A stretch of 64,000 nt of DNA from Kribbella soli. GTDB taxonomy: Bacteria > Actinomycetota > Actinomycetes > Propionibacteriales > Kribbellaceae. The stretch spans positions 558,001-622,000 of the forward strand of contig NZ_SJJZ01000004.1 of assembly GCF_004331345.1 (NCBI RefSeq), written 5' to 3'. Shown in pieces: positions 43,531 to 52,742 of this stretch. Position numbers and translations under genes: made by a program. The first letter of the stretch is position 1; each line of letters starts with the position of its first letter. A model generated the notes under the pieces. It ran no database searches. It was given only the letters and a program-made list of their open reading frames with translations, and was not told the origin of the DNA.

Positions 43531-44678
43531 GTAGCACTCCTGAGCAGGTCGCGGCTGATCACGAGCCGCTGGATCTGGTTCGTACCTTCGAAGATCTGGG
43601 TCACCTTGGCCTCGCGCATGTACCGCTCGGCCGGGAACTCCCGGGTGTAACCGTACCCACCGAGCACCTGCACGGCGTCGGTGGTGACCTTCATCGCCGC
43701 GTCCGTGCAGACCAGCTTCGCGATCGCGGCCTCCCGGACGAACGTCCGGCCCAGGTCACGGCGGCGCGCGGCGTGCAGGTACGTCGCCCGCCCGGACTCG
43801 ACCGCGGCGGCCATGTCGGCGAGCAGGAACTGGATGCCCTGGAAGTCCGCGATCGACTGCCCGAACTGCTGCCGCTCCTTCGCGTACGCCGTGGCGAGGT
43901 CGAGGGCCGCCTGCGCCAGGCCGACCGCGCAGGCCGCGATCCCGAGCCGGCCGGAGTCGAGCGCGGATAGCGCGATCCGCATCCCGTCGCCCTCGGAACC
44001 GATCAGGTCGGCGGCCGGCACCCGGACGTCGTCGTAGTTCACCAGCGTGGTCGTCGACCCGGTCAGCCCCATCTTCCGCTCCGGCGCACCGAAGCTCAGC
44101 CCCTCGGCCGCGGCGGGCACATGGAACGCTGAGATGCCGTGCGTCCGGCTGTCGGAGGTCCGGGCAAAGGTGGTGTAGAAGTCGGCGTGCGAGCCGTGGC
44201 TGATCCACGCCTTCGTCCCGTTCAGGACGTACGAGTCGCCGTCGCGGACTGCCCGCGTGGTCATCCCGGTGATGTCGGAGCCGGCCTGCGGCTCGGACAG
44301 TGCATAAGCCCCGAGGAACTCGCCGCCGATCATGTCCGGCAGCAGCCGGTCCTTCTGCTCGTCACTCCCGAACGTCGCCAGGCCGTAGCTGGTCATCGTG
44401 TGCACCGAGACGCCGACGCCGACCGACATCCAGGCGGCGGCGATCTCCTCCAGCATCTGCAGGTACACCTCGTACGGCTGCTCGGCGCCGCCGTACTGCT
44501 CCGGATAGGGCAGGCCGAGCAGGCCCGCCTTGCCGAGGGTCCGGAACGCGTCCCGCGGGAAGGTCTCGCTCTCCTCCGCCTGCGCGGCGTGCGGAGCGAG
44601 CTCGTGCTCGCACAGGTCCCGGACCAGGGCGAGCAGATCAATGGATTCGTCAGTAGGCAGGAGACGATCGACAGCCAT
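43527..44678 (-). CDS. Acyl-CoA dehydrogenase
   Basis: 383 aa flavoenzyme. ALSEPQAGSD, RKMGLTGSTT and GGYGYTREFPAERYMREAK are family signatures, and the catalytic base is the Glu in IFEGTNQIQRLVI. First gene of the operon and divergent from the TetR gene, with a 32-bp perfect dyad between. An enoyl-CoA hydratase is missing here. Confidence 0.95.
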   Translation of the reverse strand: MAVDRLLPTDESIDLLALVRDLCEHELAPHAAQAEESETFPRDAFRTLGKAGLLGLPYPEQYGGAEQPYEVYLQMLEEIAAAWMSVGVGVSVHTMTSYGLATFGSDEQKDRLLPDMIGGEFLGAYALSEPQAGSDITGMTTRAVRDGDSYVLNGTKAWISHGSHADFYTTFARTSDSRTHGISAFHVPAAAEGLSFGAPERKMGLTGSTTTLVNYDDVRVPAADLIGSEGDGMRIALSALDSGRLGIAACAVGLAQAALDLATAYAKERQQFGQSIADFQGIQFLLADMAAAVESGRATYLHAARRRDLGRTFVREAAIAKLVCTDAAMKVTTDAVQVLGGYGYTREFPAERYMREAKVTQIFEGTNQIQRLVISRDLLRSAT

Positions 44679-44716
44679 CAGGCACCTCTCTCAACAGCTG
44701 ACGAAATGATACTAGT

Positions 44717-44748
44717 AACGATACTGAAGCACGCAACTCAGTATCGTT
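44717..44748. promoter_or_regulatory. TetR operator, perfect 11-bp inverted repeat
   Basis: AACGATACTGA (44717-44727) and TCAGTATCGTT (44738-44748) with a 10-bp spacer. A further GATACTAGT at 44708 repeats the half-site. It sits between the acyl-CoA dehydrogenase operon and the TetR gene and just before its -10 (TATGCT, 44750-44755). Confidence 0.8.
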
Positions 44749-44763
44749 CTATGCTGTCTCGAT

Positions 44764-45348
44764 ATGACAACAGTCGTTCCCGGGCGGCGGACCCGCCGGC
44801 AGTCCGAGCTGCTCGACCGGCTCCTGTCCTTGTTCCTCGAGCAGGGGTTCAGCCGGTTCACCCTGGACGACCTGGCCGCCGAGCTGCGCTGCAGCAAGAC
44901 GACCCTGTACGCGCTGGCGCCGAGCAAGGAGCAGCTCGCCGTCGAGGTGGTGAAGCACTACTTCAAGAACGCCACCGCCCAGGTGGAGTCCGCGGTGGCT
45001 CGGCAGACCCGGCACGACCGGCGGATCGCGGCGTACCTGAACGCGGTCGCGGACGCGCTGCGGCCGGCCAGCCGGACCTTCCTCGACGACGTGGCGACGT
45101 TCGCGCCGGCCCGGTCGGTGTACGAGCGGAACACGCGGATCGCCGCCGAGCGGGTCCGGACGCTGATCGAGGACGGCATCAACAACAAGATGTTCCGGCA
45201 GGTCGACATCGCGTTCGCGGCCGAGATGATCGCGCACACCATGCAGGCGATCCAGCGCGGCGACATCGCCCGGCGGACCGGGCTGAACGACGCCGAGGCG
45301 TACCGCGAACTGGCCTCGTTCGTCCTGCACTCCCTGCGGCTCGACTGA
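44764..45348 (+). CDS. TetR family regulator of the acyl-CoA dehydrogenase operon
   Basis: 194 aa. HTH in FTLDDLAAELRCSKTTLYALAPSKEQLAVEV (about residues 32-62); the C-terminal part is of the TetR type seen in fatty-acid regulators. ATG 44764 is 8 nt after the -10, so probably leaderless. The dyad upstream fits control of both divergent units, perhaps with an acyl-CoA effector. Confidence 0.92.
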   Translation: MTTVVPGRRTRRQSELLDRLLSLFLEQGFSRFTLDDLAAELRCSKTTLYALAPSKEQLAVEVVKHYFKNATAQVESAVARQTRHDRRIAAYLNAVADALRPASRTFLDDVATFAPARSVYERNTRIAAERVRTLIEDGINNKMFRQVDIAFAAEMIAHTMQAIQRGDIARRTGLNDAEAYRELASFVLHSLRLD

Positions 45349-45432
45349 ACCACCCGGCCCCTTAGGGTGGGGACCCGTCCTCTTGCTGCCACACCGCGCA
45401 TCAGAGCCGAACGCCCCGGAAGGCTGATGGAT

Positions 45433-46311
45433 ATGAAGACTCTCCGACGAACTGCGGCCATGGTGGCGGCCGCCGCTCTCGCCCTCACCGCCGCTGTGCC
45501 GGCCGGGGCTGATCCGGTGAAGCCGCCCCGTCTGTCCGCCAAGGCGATCACCGCGACGTTGAACGACCAGATCCACACTCCCGGTACGGCGTGGATGACG
45601 CAGCCGGACGGCACCGTGCTGGTGTCGTACGACCCGACGGTCACCGGCACGAAGCTGACCAAGCTGACCGGCCTGACCAAGCAGCTCGGGACGAACGTCA
45701 AGCTCGAGAAGCTGCCCGGCAAGCTGCAGAAGTACATCAGCGGCGGCATGGCGACGTACGGCGGCGAGTACAAGTGCAGCGTCGGCTTCAATGTGCAGCG
45801 ACGCGGCAAGTACTACTTCCTCACTGCCGGTCACTGCGGTGTCGACGCGGCCCGCTGGTACCAGGACCCGGCCCACAAGGTGTTCACGGGCGCGGTGCAC
45901 CACGCCAGCTACCCGTGGAACGACTACGCCCTGGTCGTCTACCGCACCGACATCCCGCTGAAGGTGCCGGGCGGCAGCGTGTACCTGTACAACGGGCGCT
46001 CGCAGGACATCACCACGGCGATGAATCCGGGCCTCAACCAGCTGGTCTACCGCTCCGGCGCCACCAGCGGCCTGCACAGCGGTCGCGTGACCGGGCTGAA
46101 CTCGGTCGTGAACTACGGCGACGGGCGTGTGGCCGGCCTGATCCGGACCAGCGTGTGCGCGGAGCCGGGTGACTCGGGCGGTCCGCTGTTCTACCGGCAG
46201 TATGCGTTCGGTCTGACCTCCGGTGGTTCGGGCGACTGCACCTCGGGCGGCGTGACCTACTTCCAGCCGGTCGTGGAAGCCCTCAACGTGTACGGGGTCT
46301 CCATCTACTGA
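45433..46311 (+). CDS. Secreted S1 serine protease (streptogrisin/alpha-lytic-like), copy 1
   Basis: 292 aa. Signal peptide (MKTLRRTAAMVAAAALALTA), a propeptide of about 75 residues (GTAWMTQPDGTVLVSYD..., KLEKLPGKL) and the mature protease. Triad H134 (TAGHCG), D164 (WNDYALV) and S248 (GDSGGPL); two disulfides are likely (C..HC and VCAEPGD..DC). ATG 45433 is 9 nt after GGAAGG; ATG 45427 is too close. Tandem paralogue of the next gene. Confidence 0.93.
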   Translation: MKTLRRTAAMVAAAALALTAAVPAGADPVKPPRLSAKAITATLNDQIHTPGTAWMTQPDGTVLVSYDPTVTGTKLTKLTGLTKQLGTNVKLEKLPGKLQKYISGGMATYGGEYKCSVGFNVQRRGKYYFLTAGHCGVDAARWYQDPAHKVFTGAVHHASYPWNDYALVVYRTDIPLKVPGGSVYLYNGRSQDITTAMNPGLNQLVYRSGATSGLHSGRVTGLNSVVNYGDGRVAGLIRTSVCAEPGDSGGPLFYRQYAFGLTSGGSGDCTSGGVTYFQPVVEALNVYGVSIY

Positions 46312-46390
46312 GCGGAGGTTTCCCCTACGCTCCGAACTTGTCTGAATACTCACGGAGATTATGGGTAGGACTCGTCACGGTTGAAGTCAA

Positions 46391-46414
46391 GGACGCCCCG
46401 CCCCGAAGGCGTCC
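46391..46414 (+). promoter_or_regulatory. Hairpin between the tandem protease genes
   Basis: GGACGCC (46391-46397) and GGCGTCC (46408-46414) lie just before the AGGAGG of the second protease gene. It could be a weak terminator or a translation-controlling stem. Confidence 0.45.
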
Positions 46415-46436
46415 TCATCGTGAGGAGGCTGAAACC

Positions 46437-47321
46437 GTGAACATGTCCCCATTCCGCCGTACCACCGCACTCCTGGCCGCGGCCGGGCTTGCTGCCGCCG
46501 GACTTCTGGCAACGCAGGCCTCGGCCGCACCGGTCAACCCGTCCACCCTGTCCGCCGCCGCGATCTCGTCCGCACTGGCCGAGAACGCGACGATCCCGGG
46601 TACGGCGTGGCAGACCGACCCGGACGGCCGGATCATCGTGTCGTACGACGAAACCGTCACCGGCACGAAGCTGTCGAAGTTGACCGGTGTCACCAAGCAG
46701 TACGGCGACCGGATCAAGCTCGAGAAGCTGTCCGGCAAGCTGACGAAGTACATCGCCGGCGGCGACGCCATCTACGGCGGGCAGTACCGCTGCTCGCTCG
46801 GCTTCAACGTGCGCAGCGGCACCACGTACTACTTCCTGACCGCAGGACACTGCGGGAACATCGCATCCAGCTGGTACTCGAACTCCAGCAAGACCACGCT
46901 GCTCGGCACGACGTACGGGTCGAGCTTCCCGGGTAACGACTACGCGATCGTGAAGTACAGCACGTCGTACACGAACCACCCCGGGACCGTGGACCTCTAC
47001 AACGGTTCCTCGCAGGACATCACGACCGCCGGCAACGCCTCCGTGGGGCAGGCGGTCAAGCGCAGTGGTAGCACGACCGGTGTGCACAGCGGTTCGGTCA
47101 CCGCGACGAACGCCACGGTGAACTACGCCGAGGGTTCGGTCTCCGGCCTGATCAGGACCAACGTCTGCGCCGAAGGCGGCGACTCCGGCGGCGCGCTGTT
47201 CGCCGGCTCGGTGGCCCTCGGACTCACCTCCGGCGGCTCCGGCAACTGCTCCTCCGGCGGCACCACCTACTTCCAGCCCGTCACCGAAGTACTCTCCCGC
47301 TACGGCGTGAGCGTCTACTGA
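46437..47321 (+). CDS. Secreted S1 serine protease (streptogrisin/alpha-lytic-like), copy 2
   Basis: 294 aa with the same plan as copy 1: signal peptide, propeptide (GTAWQTDPDGRIIVSYDE) and mature domain with TAGHCG, GNDYAIV and GDSGGAL. GTG 46437 is 8 nt after GAGGAGG, so it is preferred over ATG 46443. The two proteins share long identical stretches (TVTGTKL, LYNGSSQDITTA versus LYNGRSQDITTA), which shows duplication; surface residues differ, so specificities may too. Confidence 0.93.
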   Translation: MNMSPFRRTTALLAAAGLAAAGLLATQASAAPVNPSTLSAAAISSALAENATIPGTAWQTDPDGRIIVSYDETVTGTKLSKLTGVTKQYGDRIKLEKLSGKLTKYIAGGDAIYGGQYRCSLGFNVRSGTTYYFLTAGHCGNIASSWYSNSSKTTLLGTTYGSSFPGNDYAIVKYSTSYTNHPGTVDLYNGSSQDITTAGNASVGQAVKRSGSTTGVHSGSVTATNATVNYAEGSVSGLIRTNVCAEGGDSGGALFAGSVALGLTSGGSGNCSSGGTTYFQPVTEVLSRYGVSVY

Positions 47322-47333
47322 TCCAGACATGAC

Positions 47334-47365
47334 TGTGGGGCCGGGGAGATTTCCCCGGCCCCACA
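47334..47365. terminator. Bidirectional terminator between protease copy 2 and rlmB
   Basis: TGTGGGGCCGGGGA / TTCCCCGGCCCCACA: 13-14 bp perfect GC-rich stem with a four-base loop, between convergent genes. Confidence 0.8.
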
Positions 47366-47372
47366 CTCGTGT

Positions 47373-48335
47373 TCAGCTCGCGCGGCGGCGGGAGATTTCG
47401 TAGAGGGTGACGCCGGCGGCGATGCCGGCGTTGAGGGACTCGGTGGCGCTGGTCATCGGGATCGAGACGATCAGGTCGCAGTTCTCGCGGACCAGACGGG
47501 CCAGGCCCTTACCCTCGGAGCCGATCACCAGGACGATCGGCTCGGTGGCGGCTTCGAAGGACGGGAGGTCCACGGCGCCGTCCATGTCGAGGCCGATGAC
47601 CAGGAGGCCGGCGTCCTTGTAGGACTTGAGCGCCCGGTTGAGGTTGCCCGCGCGGGCGACCGGAATCCGGGCCGCGGCGCCGGCCGACGTCTTCCAGGCC
47701 GAGGCCGACATCGACGCCGTACGGCGTTCCGGTACTACGACACCGTGCGCCCCGAAGGCCGCGGCCGACCGCGTGATCGCGCCGAGGTTGCGGGGATCGG
47801 TCACGCCGTCGAGCGCGACGATCAGCGGCACCTCACCGGCCGCGTGCGCCCGGTCGAGCAGGTCGTCGGGGTGCGCGTACTCGTACGGCGGGATCTGCAG
47901 CGCGACGCCCTGGTGCGAGCCGCCCGCGGTGACCCGGTCGAGCTCCGCGCGCGGCACCTCGAGCACCGACACCCCGGTCTCGACCGCGACCAGCAAGGCC
48001 TCGCGCAGCCGGGCGTCACGCTCGGTGCCCTCGGCAACGTGCAGTGCTGCGGCGGGTACGCCGGCCCGCAGCGCCTCGACCACCGGGTTCCGCCCGTACA
48101 CCCACTCGACCGCGGAGTCGTTGTCCTTGCGCGCCGGGCGGCGGGTACGCTCGCGATCCTTGGCCCGCTCGGCCGCCTTCGCCCGCTTGTGTGCCGGGTG
48201 CTTGACCCGGTCCACGGCCTTCGGCGTCGGCCCCTTGCCCTCGAGTCCGCGGCGGACCCGGCCGCCGGACCCGGCCGTCGGGTTCCCCCGCGGCTTCTTC
48301 CGGATGGCGCCCTTGCGCTGGCTGTTGCCTGGCAC
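47373..48335 (-). CDS. rlmB: 23S rRNA (guanosine-2'-O)-methyltransferase RlmB (SpoU family)
   Basis: 320 aa. The first about 75 residues are a Lys/Arg-rich tail (RNA binding, common in actinobacteria). Then come the substrate-binding domain (VYGRNPVVEAL) and the knotted SpoU methylase with its motifs ALDGVTDPRNLGAITRSA, VIGSEGKGL and IPMTSATESLNA. Methylates G2251 (E. coli numbering) in the peptidyl-transferase centre. GTG 48335 starts 1 bp after the cysS stop, as in the usual actinobacterial cysS-rlmB pair. Confidence 0.95.
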   Translation of the reverse strand: MPGNSQRKGAIRKKPRGNPTAGSGGRVRRGLEGKGPTPKAVDRVKHPAHKRAKAAERAKDRERTRRPARKDNDSAVEWVYGRNPVVEALRAGVPAAALHVAEGTERDARLREALLVAVETGVSVLEVPRAELDRVTAGGSHQGVALQIPPYEYAHPDDLLDRAHAAGEVPLIVALDGVTDPRNLGAITRSAAAFGAHGVVVPERRTASMSASAWKTSAGAAARIPVARAGNLNRALKSYKDAGLLVIGLDMDGAVDLPSFEAATEPIVLVIGSEGKGLARLVRENCDLIVSIPMTSATESLNAGIAAGVTLYEISRRRAS

Positions 48336-48336
48336 G

Positions 48337-49770
48337 TCAGTTTCCCTCGTCAGTCGTAGTTGTCGCGAGAGCCCAACGGGGCCCTTGCGGAGTGTCCTCG
48401 ACGACGACGCCGAGCGCCTTCAACCGGTCGCGGACGTCGTCCGCGGCGGCGTAATCCTTGCGTGCACGTGCGGCCTGCCGCTGCTCGAGCAGCGCCTTCA
48501 CCAGGCCGTCGACCACCTCGGTGAGCTCGTCGCTGCCGCCGGCCCGCGACACCCACGGCTCGGCCAGCGGGTCCAGCCCGAGCACGCCGAGCATCCCGCG
48601 CACCGACGCCAGCACCTCGCGCAGCGCCTCCGAGTCTCCGTCGGCCACCAGCTTGTTGCCGTCGCGCACGGTGTTGTGCAGTACGGCGATCGCGGCCGGC
48701 GTACCCAGGTCGTCGTCCATCGCGGCCACGAAGTCACCCGGCAGCTCGGCGTCCGGCTCGACGCCACCGGTCACCTCGGCGGCCCGGGTCACGAAGCCCT
48801 CGATCCGCTGGAAGCTTTTCGCCGCCTCGTCGAGCGCCTCGAACGAGAACTCGACGACCGAGCGGTAGTGCGACTGCACCAGGTAGTACCGCAGCTCGAT
48901 CGGGCGGACCCGCTCGACCACGTTCCGCACGACGGCGCTGTTGCCCATCGACTTCGACATCTTCTCGCCGGCCGTGGTGACGAGCGCGTTGTGCATCCAG
49001 AACCGGGCGAACTTCTGCCCGACCGCGGTCGACTGGGCCAGCTCGTTCTCGTGGTGCGGGAACCGCAGGTCCAGCCCGCCGCCGTGGATGTCGAACTCGT
49101 CGCCGAGGTATTTGCCCGCCATCGCCGAGCACTCGATGTGCCAGCCCGGGCGGCCGCGACCCCACGGGGCCGGCCAGGACGCCGTCCGCGGTGTCGCCTC
49201 GGTGTAGCCCTTCCAGAGGGCGAAGTCGCGCGGATCCCGCTTGCCGCGCGGGTCCGCGTCCTCGGCGGCCTCCATGTCGTCGATCCGCTGGTGCGACAGC
49301 GCGCCGTACGCCGGCCAGGACTTCACGTCGAAGTAGACGTCGCCGGACCCGTCCGGCGCGACGTACGCGTGCCCGCGCTCGATCAGGTCGGCGATCATCT
49401 CGAGCATCTCCGGGATGTGCCCGGTGGCGCGCGGCTCGTACGTCGGGGGGCGGCAGCCGAGCACGTCGTACGCCCAGTGCAACTCGCGCTCGAACTCGTA
49501 GGCGTGCGCCCACCACGGGATGCCGCGTTCGGCCGACTTCGTGAGGATCTTGTCCTCGATGTCGGTGACGTTCGCGATCACGGTGACCTCGTAGCCGGAC
49601 CGCTCCAGCCAGCGCCGCAGGACGTCGAAGACCACTTCCTTGTAGATGTGCCCGACATGCGGGGCACCCTGCACCGTCAGCCCACAGTGGTAGATCCCGA
49701 CCTTGCCCGGATGGACCGGCTCGAAATCACGCACTGCTGCTGTTGCGGTGTCGTACAAGCGAAGTGTCAC
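48337..49770 (-). CDS. cysS: Cysteinyl-tRNA synthetase
   Basis: 477 aa class I synthetase. HVGH (HIGH) is near residue 38 and KMSKS is intact. The zinc ligands are C29 (YHCGLTV), a Cys in WHIECSAM and the following HGGG-type His, with Glu. The HCGLTVQGAPHVGH version replaces the common CGPTVYDxxHIGH, but all catalytic residues remain. The MshC ligase is shorter and lacks the C-terminal part, so it is excluded. TACCCT (49782-49777) lies 6 nt before GTG 49770, giving a leaderless transcript. Confidence 0.95.
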   Translation of the reverse strand: MTLRLYDTATAAVRDFEPVHPGKVGIYHCGLTVQGAPHVGHIYKEVVFDVLRRWLERSGYEVTVIANVTDIEDKILTKSAERGIPWWAHAYEFERELHWAYDVLGCRPPTYEPRATGHIPEMLEMIADLIERGHAYVAPDGSGDVYFDVKSWPAYGALSHQRIDDMEAAEDADPRGKRDPRDFALWKGYTEATPRTASWPAPWGRGRPGWHIECSAMAGKYLGDEFDIHGGGLDLRFPHHENELAQSTAVGQKFARFWMHNALVTTAGEKMSKSMGNSAVVRNVVERVRPIELRYYLVQSHYRSVVEFSFEALDEAAKSFQRIEGFVTRAAEVTGGVEPDAELPGDFVAAMDDDLGTPAAIAVLHNTVRDGNKLVADGDSEALREVLASVRGMLGVLGLDPLAEPWVSRAGGSDELTEVVDGLVKALLEQRQAARARKDYAAADDVRDRLKALGVVVEDTPQGPRWALATTTTDEGN

Positions 49771-49902
49771 CGGTCAAGGGTAACGGGAGGTGACGCCGGT
49801 AAATAATCACCGAACAAACCGGGGCAAGGGTTGGTTCTTGCCGGATGCGGGTAAGACCATCGCCGAGCGCTCTGTCCGCCCCTCATCGCTCTGGAGGAAA
49901 CC

Positions 49903-50727
49903 GTGAAGTCCGCCCTTTTCACGGGTGCCGCCGTCGCTCTTGGCCTGATCCTGGCCTCGACCGGCTCCGCCCAAGCAAGCAGCACTCCCCAGCCCACCGC
50001 ACAGGCCCGCCAGCACGGCATCGACAAGGCCGGCGACGCCTACATGGGCTGGACGCAGAACACGACCACCACCAGCAGTGCCGCCGCGCCCGCCGACATG
50101 GGGATCACGGCGACCGTCGAAGGCATCGACGTGTCCAGTCACCAGGGCAACGTCGACTGGGCCTACTGGTGGGGCCAAGGCAAGCGGTTCGCGTATGTGA
50201 AGGCCACCGAAGGCACGTCGTACAAGAATCCGTACTTCGCCCAGCAGTACAACGGGTCCTACAACGTCGGCATGGTCCGTGGTGCGTACCACTTCGCGCT
50301 GCCGAACAACTCCAGCGGCGCGACGCAGGCGAACTACTTCGCCAGCAGTGGTGGCGGCTGGTCCAGGGACGGCAAGACGCTGCCGGGTGCGCTCGACATC
50401 GAGTACAACCCGTACGGCGCGACCTGCTACGGACTGAGCCAGTCCGCGATGGTCAGCTGGATCCGGGACTTCGTCAACACCTACAAGTCCCGCACCGGAC
50501 GCGACGCGGTGATCTACACCAACTACAACTGGTGGAGCACCTGCACCGGTAACAGCACCGCGTTCAACTCGACCAACCCGCTCTGGGTCGCGCGCTACTC
50601 CTCCACCGTGGGCACGCTGCCAGGCGCTTGGCCGTTCTACACGTTCTGGCAGTTCACCTCGTCGCCCATCGACCAGAGCCACTTCAACGGCGACATGTCC
50701 CGACTGACGGCGCTCGCGAACGGGTAA
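49903..50727 (+). CDS. Secreted GH25 lysozyme (N,O-diacetylmuramidase type)
   Basis: 274 aa. Signal peptide (about residues 1-25, ending AQA), a Thr/Ser-rich linker, then the GH25 barrel: EGIDVSSHQGNVDW, VKATEG, GAYHFA and LDIEYN, which contain the catalytic Asp and Glu. It cleaves the muramic acid-GlcNAc bond of peptidoglycan. GTG 49903 after GGAGGAAACC. No choline- or LysM-binding module. Confidence 0.94.
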   Translation: MKSALFTGAAVALGLILASTGSAQASSTPQPTAQARQHGIDKAGDAYMGWTQNTTTTSSAAAPADMGITATVEGIDVSSHQGNVDWAYWWGQGKRFAYVKATEGTSYKNPYFAQQYNGSYNVGMVRGAYHFALPNNSSGATQANYFASSGGGWSRDGKTLPGALDIEYNPYGATCYGLSQSAMVSWIRDFVNTYKSRTGRDAVIYTNYNWWSTCTGNSTAFNSTNPLWVARYSSTVGTLPGAWPFYTFWQFTSSPIDQSHFNGDMSRLTALANG

Positions 50728-50758
50728 ATCTGTTGCCGCGGTCGCATAGTCTCGATCG

Positions 50759-51319
50759 GTGAGCTACTCGCTGCCGATCGAGACCGACCGCCTGACCCTT
50801 CGACGCTACGTCGAGAACGACTACGACGACCTGCTGAAACTGCAGTCGAACCCTGACGTCACACGTTTTCTGCTGTACGACGTGCGGACGCCGGAGCAGG
50901 TCAAGGAGGCCCTCACCGGCCGGTTGGCCGATGTCCCGATGGACAGCGACGGTCAAGCGCTCACCGTCGCGGTGGTCCTGCGGGACACCGGTCAGCACCT
51001 GGGTGAGGTGACGCTGTTCATGAACAACGTCGAGCACCGCACCGGCGAGCTCGGGTACGTCTTCCACCCGGAGTCGCACGGCCACGGGTACGCCGCCGAA
51101 GCGTCGGTCGAACTGCTGCGGCTCGGGTTCGAGGAGCTCGGCCTGCACCGGATCATCGCGCGGCTGGACGCCCGCAACACCGGCTCGGTGAAGCTGCTGG
51201 AGCGGCTCGGTCTGCGGCAGGAAGCGCACTTCGTGCTGAACGAGTACCTCAAGGGCGAATGGACCGACGAACTGGTTTTCGCCATGCTGTACAGCGAATG
51301 GGAGCTCCGTAACTCATAG
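50759..51319 (+). CDS. GNAT family N-acetyltransferase (RimJ/RimL-like)
   Basis: 186 aa. Opens with the RimJ-type IETDRLTLRRY; acetyl-CoA binding loop HPESHGHGYAAEA; C-terminal RIIARLDARNTGSVKLLERLGL. Acceptor may be a ribosomal protein N-terminus, an antibiotic or a small amine. CATAGT (50745-50750) lies 8 nt before GTG 50759, so probably leaderless. Confidence 0.9.
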   Translation: MSYSLPIETDRLTLRRYVENDYDDLLKLQSNPDVTRFLLYDVRTPEQVKEALTGRLADVPMDSDGQALTVAVVLRDTGQHLGEVTLFMNNVEHRTGELGYVFHPESHGHGYAAEASVELLRLGFEELGLHRIIARLDARNTGSVKLLERLGLRQEAHFVLNEYLKGEWTDELVFAMLYSEWELRNS

Positions 51320-51394
51320 AAGATGGGCTCGTAAGTTTTTGCCGCGGCACGCCGTCTTGATGACAGCAACTGTCGTCCGGTCTACCGTCTGAGT

Positions 51395-52687
51395 ATGACT
51401 TCCGCCCGTTCTGTTACCGCGCTGCTTCTCGGTGTGGTTGTGCTCAGCGCCGGCAGCTTGCCGAGCGAAGCCGTGAAGGTCGCACCGGCACGGCAGATCG
51501 CCTATCGCACGTGGACGTCGAACGCCGACTTCCTGGCCGGCCAGCAGTTCGGCACCACGGTCGCCGACGGCGCCCTGACATTCGGTACGTCGGCCGGCAC
51601 CATGTCGTACGTCGACCCGTTCGGCGACGGCACCGCCAAGTCCTACGACCAGACCAGTTGGGTCTCGCCGCATGTCAGCACCGGCTTCGGGCTGACCGAG
51701 CTGGTCGCCTCCTGGAACGCGACCACCCCACCGGGGACCTGGGTCGAGGTCTCGATGGCAGGTACGACGAACCTCGGCACGGCCACCAAGTGGTACGTGC
51801 TCGGTCGCTGGTCCGGTGGCGACGACACCGCGGCCGGCGACATCCACCGGACCTCGGTCCCCAGCCAGGGCGATGCCAACGGATCCGTTGCCGTCGACAC
51901 CTTCCAGTCCGCCACAGGTCAATGGCTCGACCGCTGGCAACTCAAGGTCACCCTGTACCGGCTGAGCGGTACGACGCAGTCGCCCGTGGTCCGGTCCGTC
52001 GGCGCGATGGCCTCCCGGCTGCCGTCCGACAAGAAGGTTGCCGTCAGCCCCCTCGGCGGCGCGGAAGGCATCGTCCTCGACGTACCGAGGTACTCGCAGG
52101 AGACGCATATCGGGCAGTACCCGCAGTGGGACGGCGGCGGTGAGGCGTGGTGCTCGGCGACGTCGACCGCGATGGTGCTCGACTACTGGGGTGCCGGGCC
52201 GACCGCGGCCGAAACCGCGTGGGTGGATCCGTCCTACTCCGATCCGCAGGTGGACCACTCGGCACGGTCCGTCTTCGACTACGCGTACGACGGCGCGGGC
52301 AACTGGCCGTTCAACACGGCGTACGCCGGGACCCGCGGGCTCGACGCCTTCGTCACGCGGTTGCGGTCGCTGACCGAGGCTGAACAGTTCATCAAGGCCG
52401 GCATCCCACTGGTCGCGTCGCTGTCGTTCAAGAAGAGCGAACTACCCGGTGCGGGCTACGGGACCAACGGGCACCTGATGGTGATCGTCGGGTTCGACCA
52501 GAACGGCAACGTGGTCGTCAACGACCCTGCCTCCCACCTGATCGCGAGTAACGACCAGGTGCGGACGACGTACGACCGGGAGGCGTTCGAGAACGCGTGG
52601 GTGCCGCACTCCGGCGGGCTCGTCTACGTGATCCACCCCGAGGGCACACCGTTGCCGGCGCCAACGGATCCGCAGCACAACTGGTGA
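51395..52687 (+). CDS. Secreted C39-like cysteine peptidase family protein
   Basis: 430 aa. Signal peptide (about 1-26), an N-terminal beta-sandwich of about 190 residues, then a Peptidase_C39_2 domain with C253 (GEAWCSATSTAMVL), H360 (NGHLMVIVGF) and D377 (VNDPAS). It resembles the double-glycine peptidase fold but is a stand-alone exported enzyme without an ABC transporter, as is common in actinobacteria; substrate unknown. TACCGT (51383-51388) is 6 nt before ATG 51395. A strong terminator follows. Confidence 0.9.
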   Translation: MTSARSVTALLLGVVVLSAGSLPSEAVKVAPARQIAYRTWTSNADFLAGQQFGTTVADGALTFGTSAGTMSYVDPFGDGTAKSYDQTSWVSPHVSTGFGLTELVASWNATTPPGTWVEVSMAGTTNLGTATKWYVLGRWSGGDDTAAGDIHRTSVPSQGDANGSVAVDTFQSATGQWLDRWQLKVTLYRLSGTTQSPVVRSVGAMASRLPSDKKVAVSPLGGAEGIVLDVPRYSQETHIGQYPQWDGGGEAWCSATSTAMVLDYWGAGPTAAETAWVDPSYSDPQVDHSARSVFDYAYDGAGNWPFNTAYAGTRGLDAFVTRLRSLTEAEQFIKAGIPLVASLSFKKSELPGAGYGTNGHLMVIVGFDQNGNVVVNDPASHLIASNDQVRTTYDREAFENAWVPHSGGLVYVIHPEGTPLPAPTDPQHNW

Positions 52688-52693
52688 CAGACG

Positions 52694-52732
52694 ACAGGGC
52701 CCGCCACGCCGGGGCGGCGTGGCGGGCCCTGT
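52694..52732. terminator. Bidirectional terminator after the C39 peptidase gene
   Basis: Perfect 17-bp stem ACAGGGCCCGCCACGCC (52694-52710) and its inverse (52716-52732) around GGGGC, between two convergent genes. Confidence 0.85.
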
Positions 52733-52742
52733 TCTGTAAACC

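Noticed and set aside
48337..49770. MshC (mycothiol biosynthesis ligase)
   Set aside because: The protein is full length for cysteinyl-tRNA synthetase, with KMSKS and the C-terminal anticodon-binding part, and neighbours rlmB.
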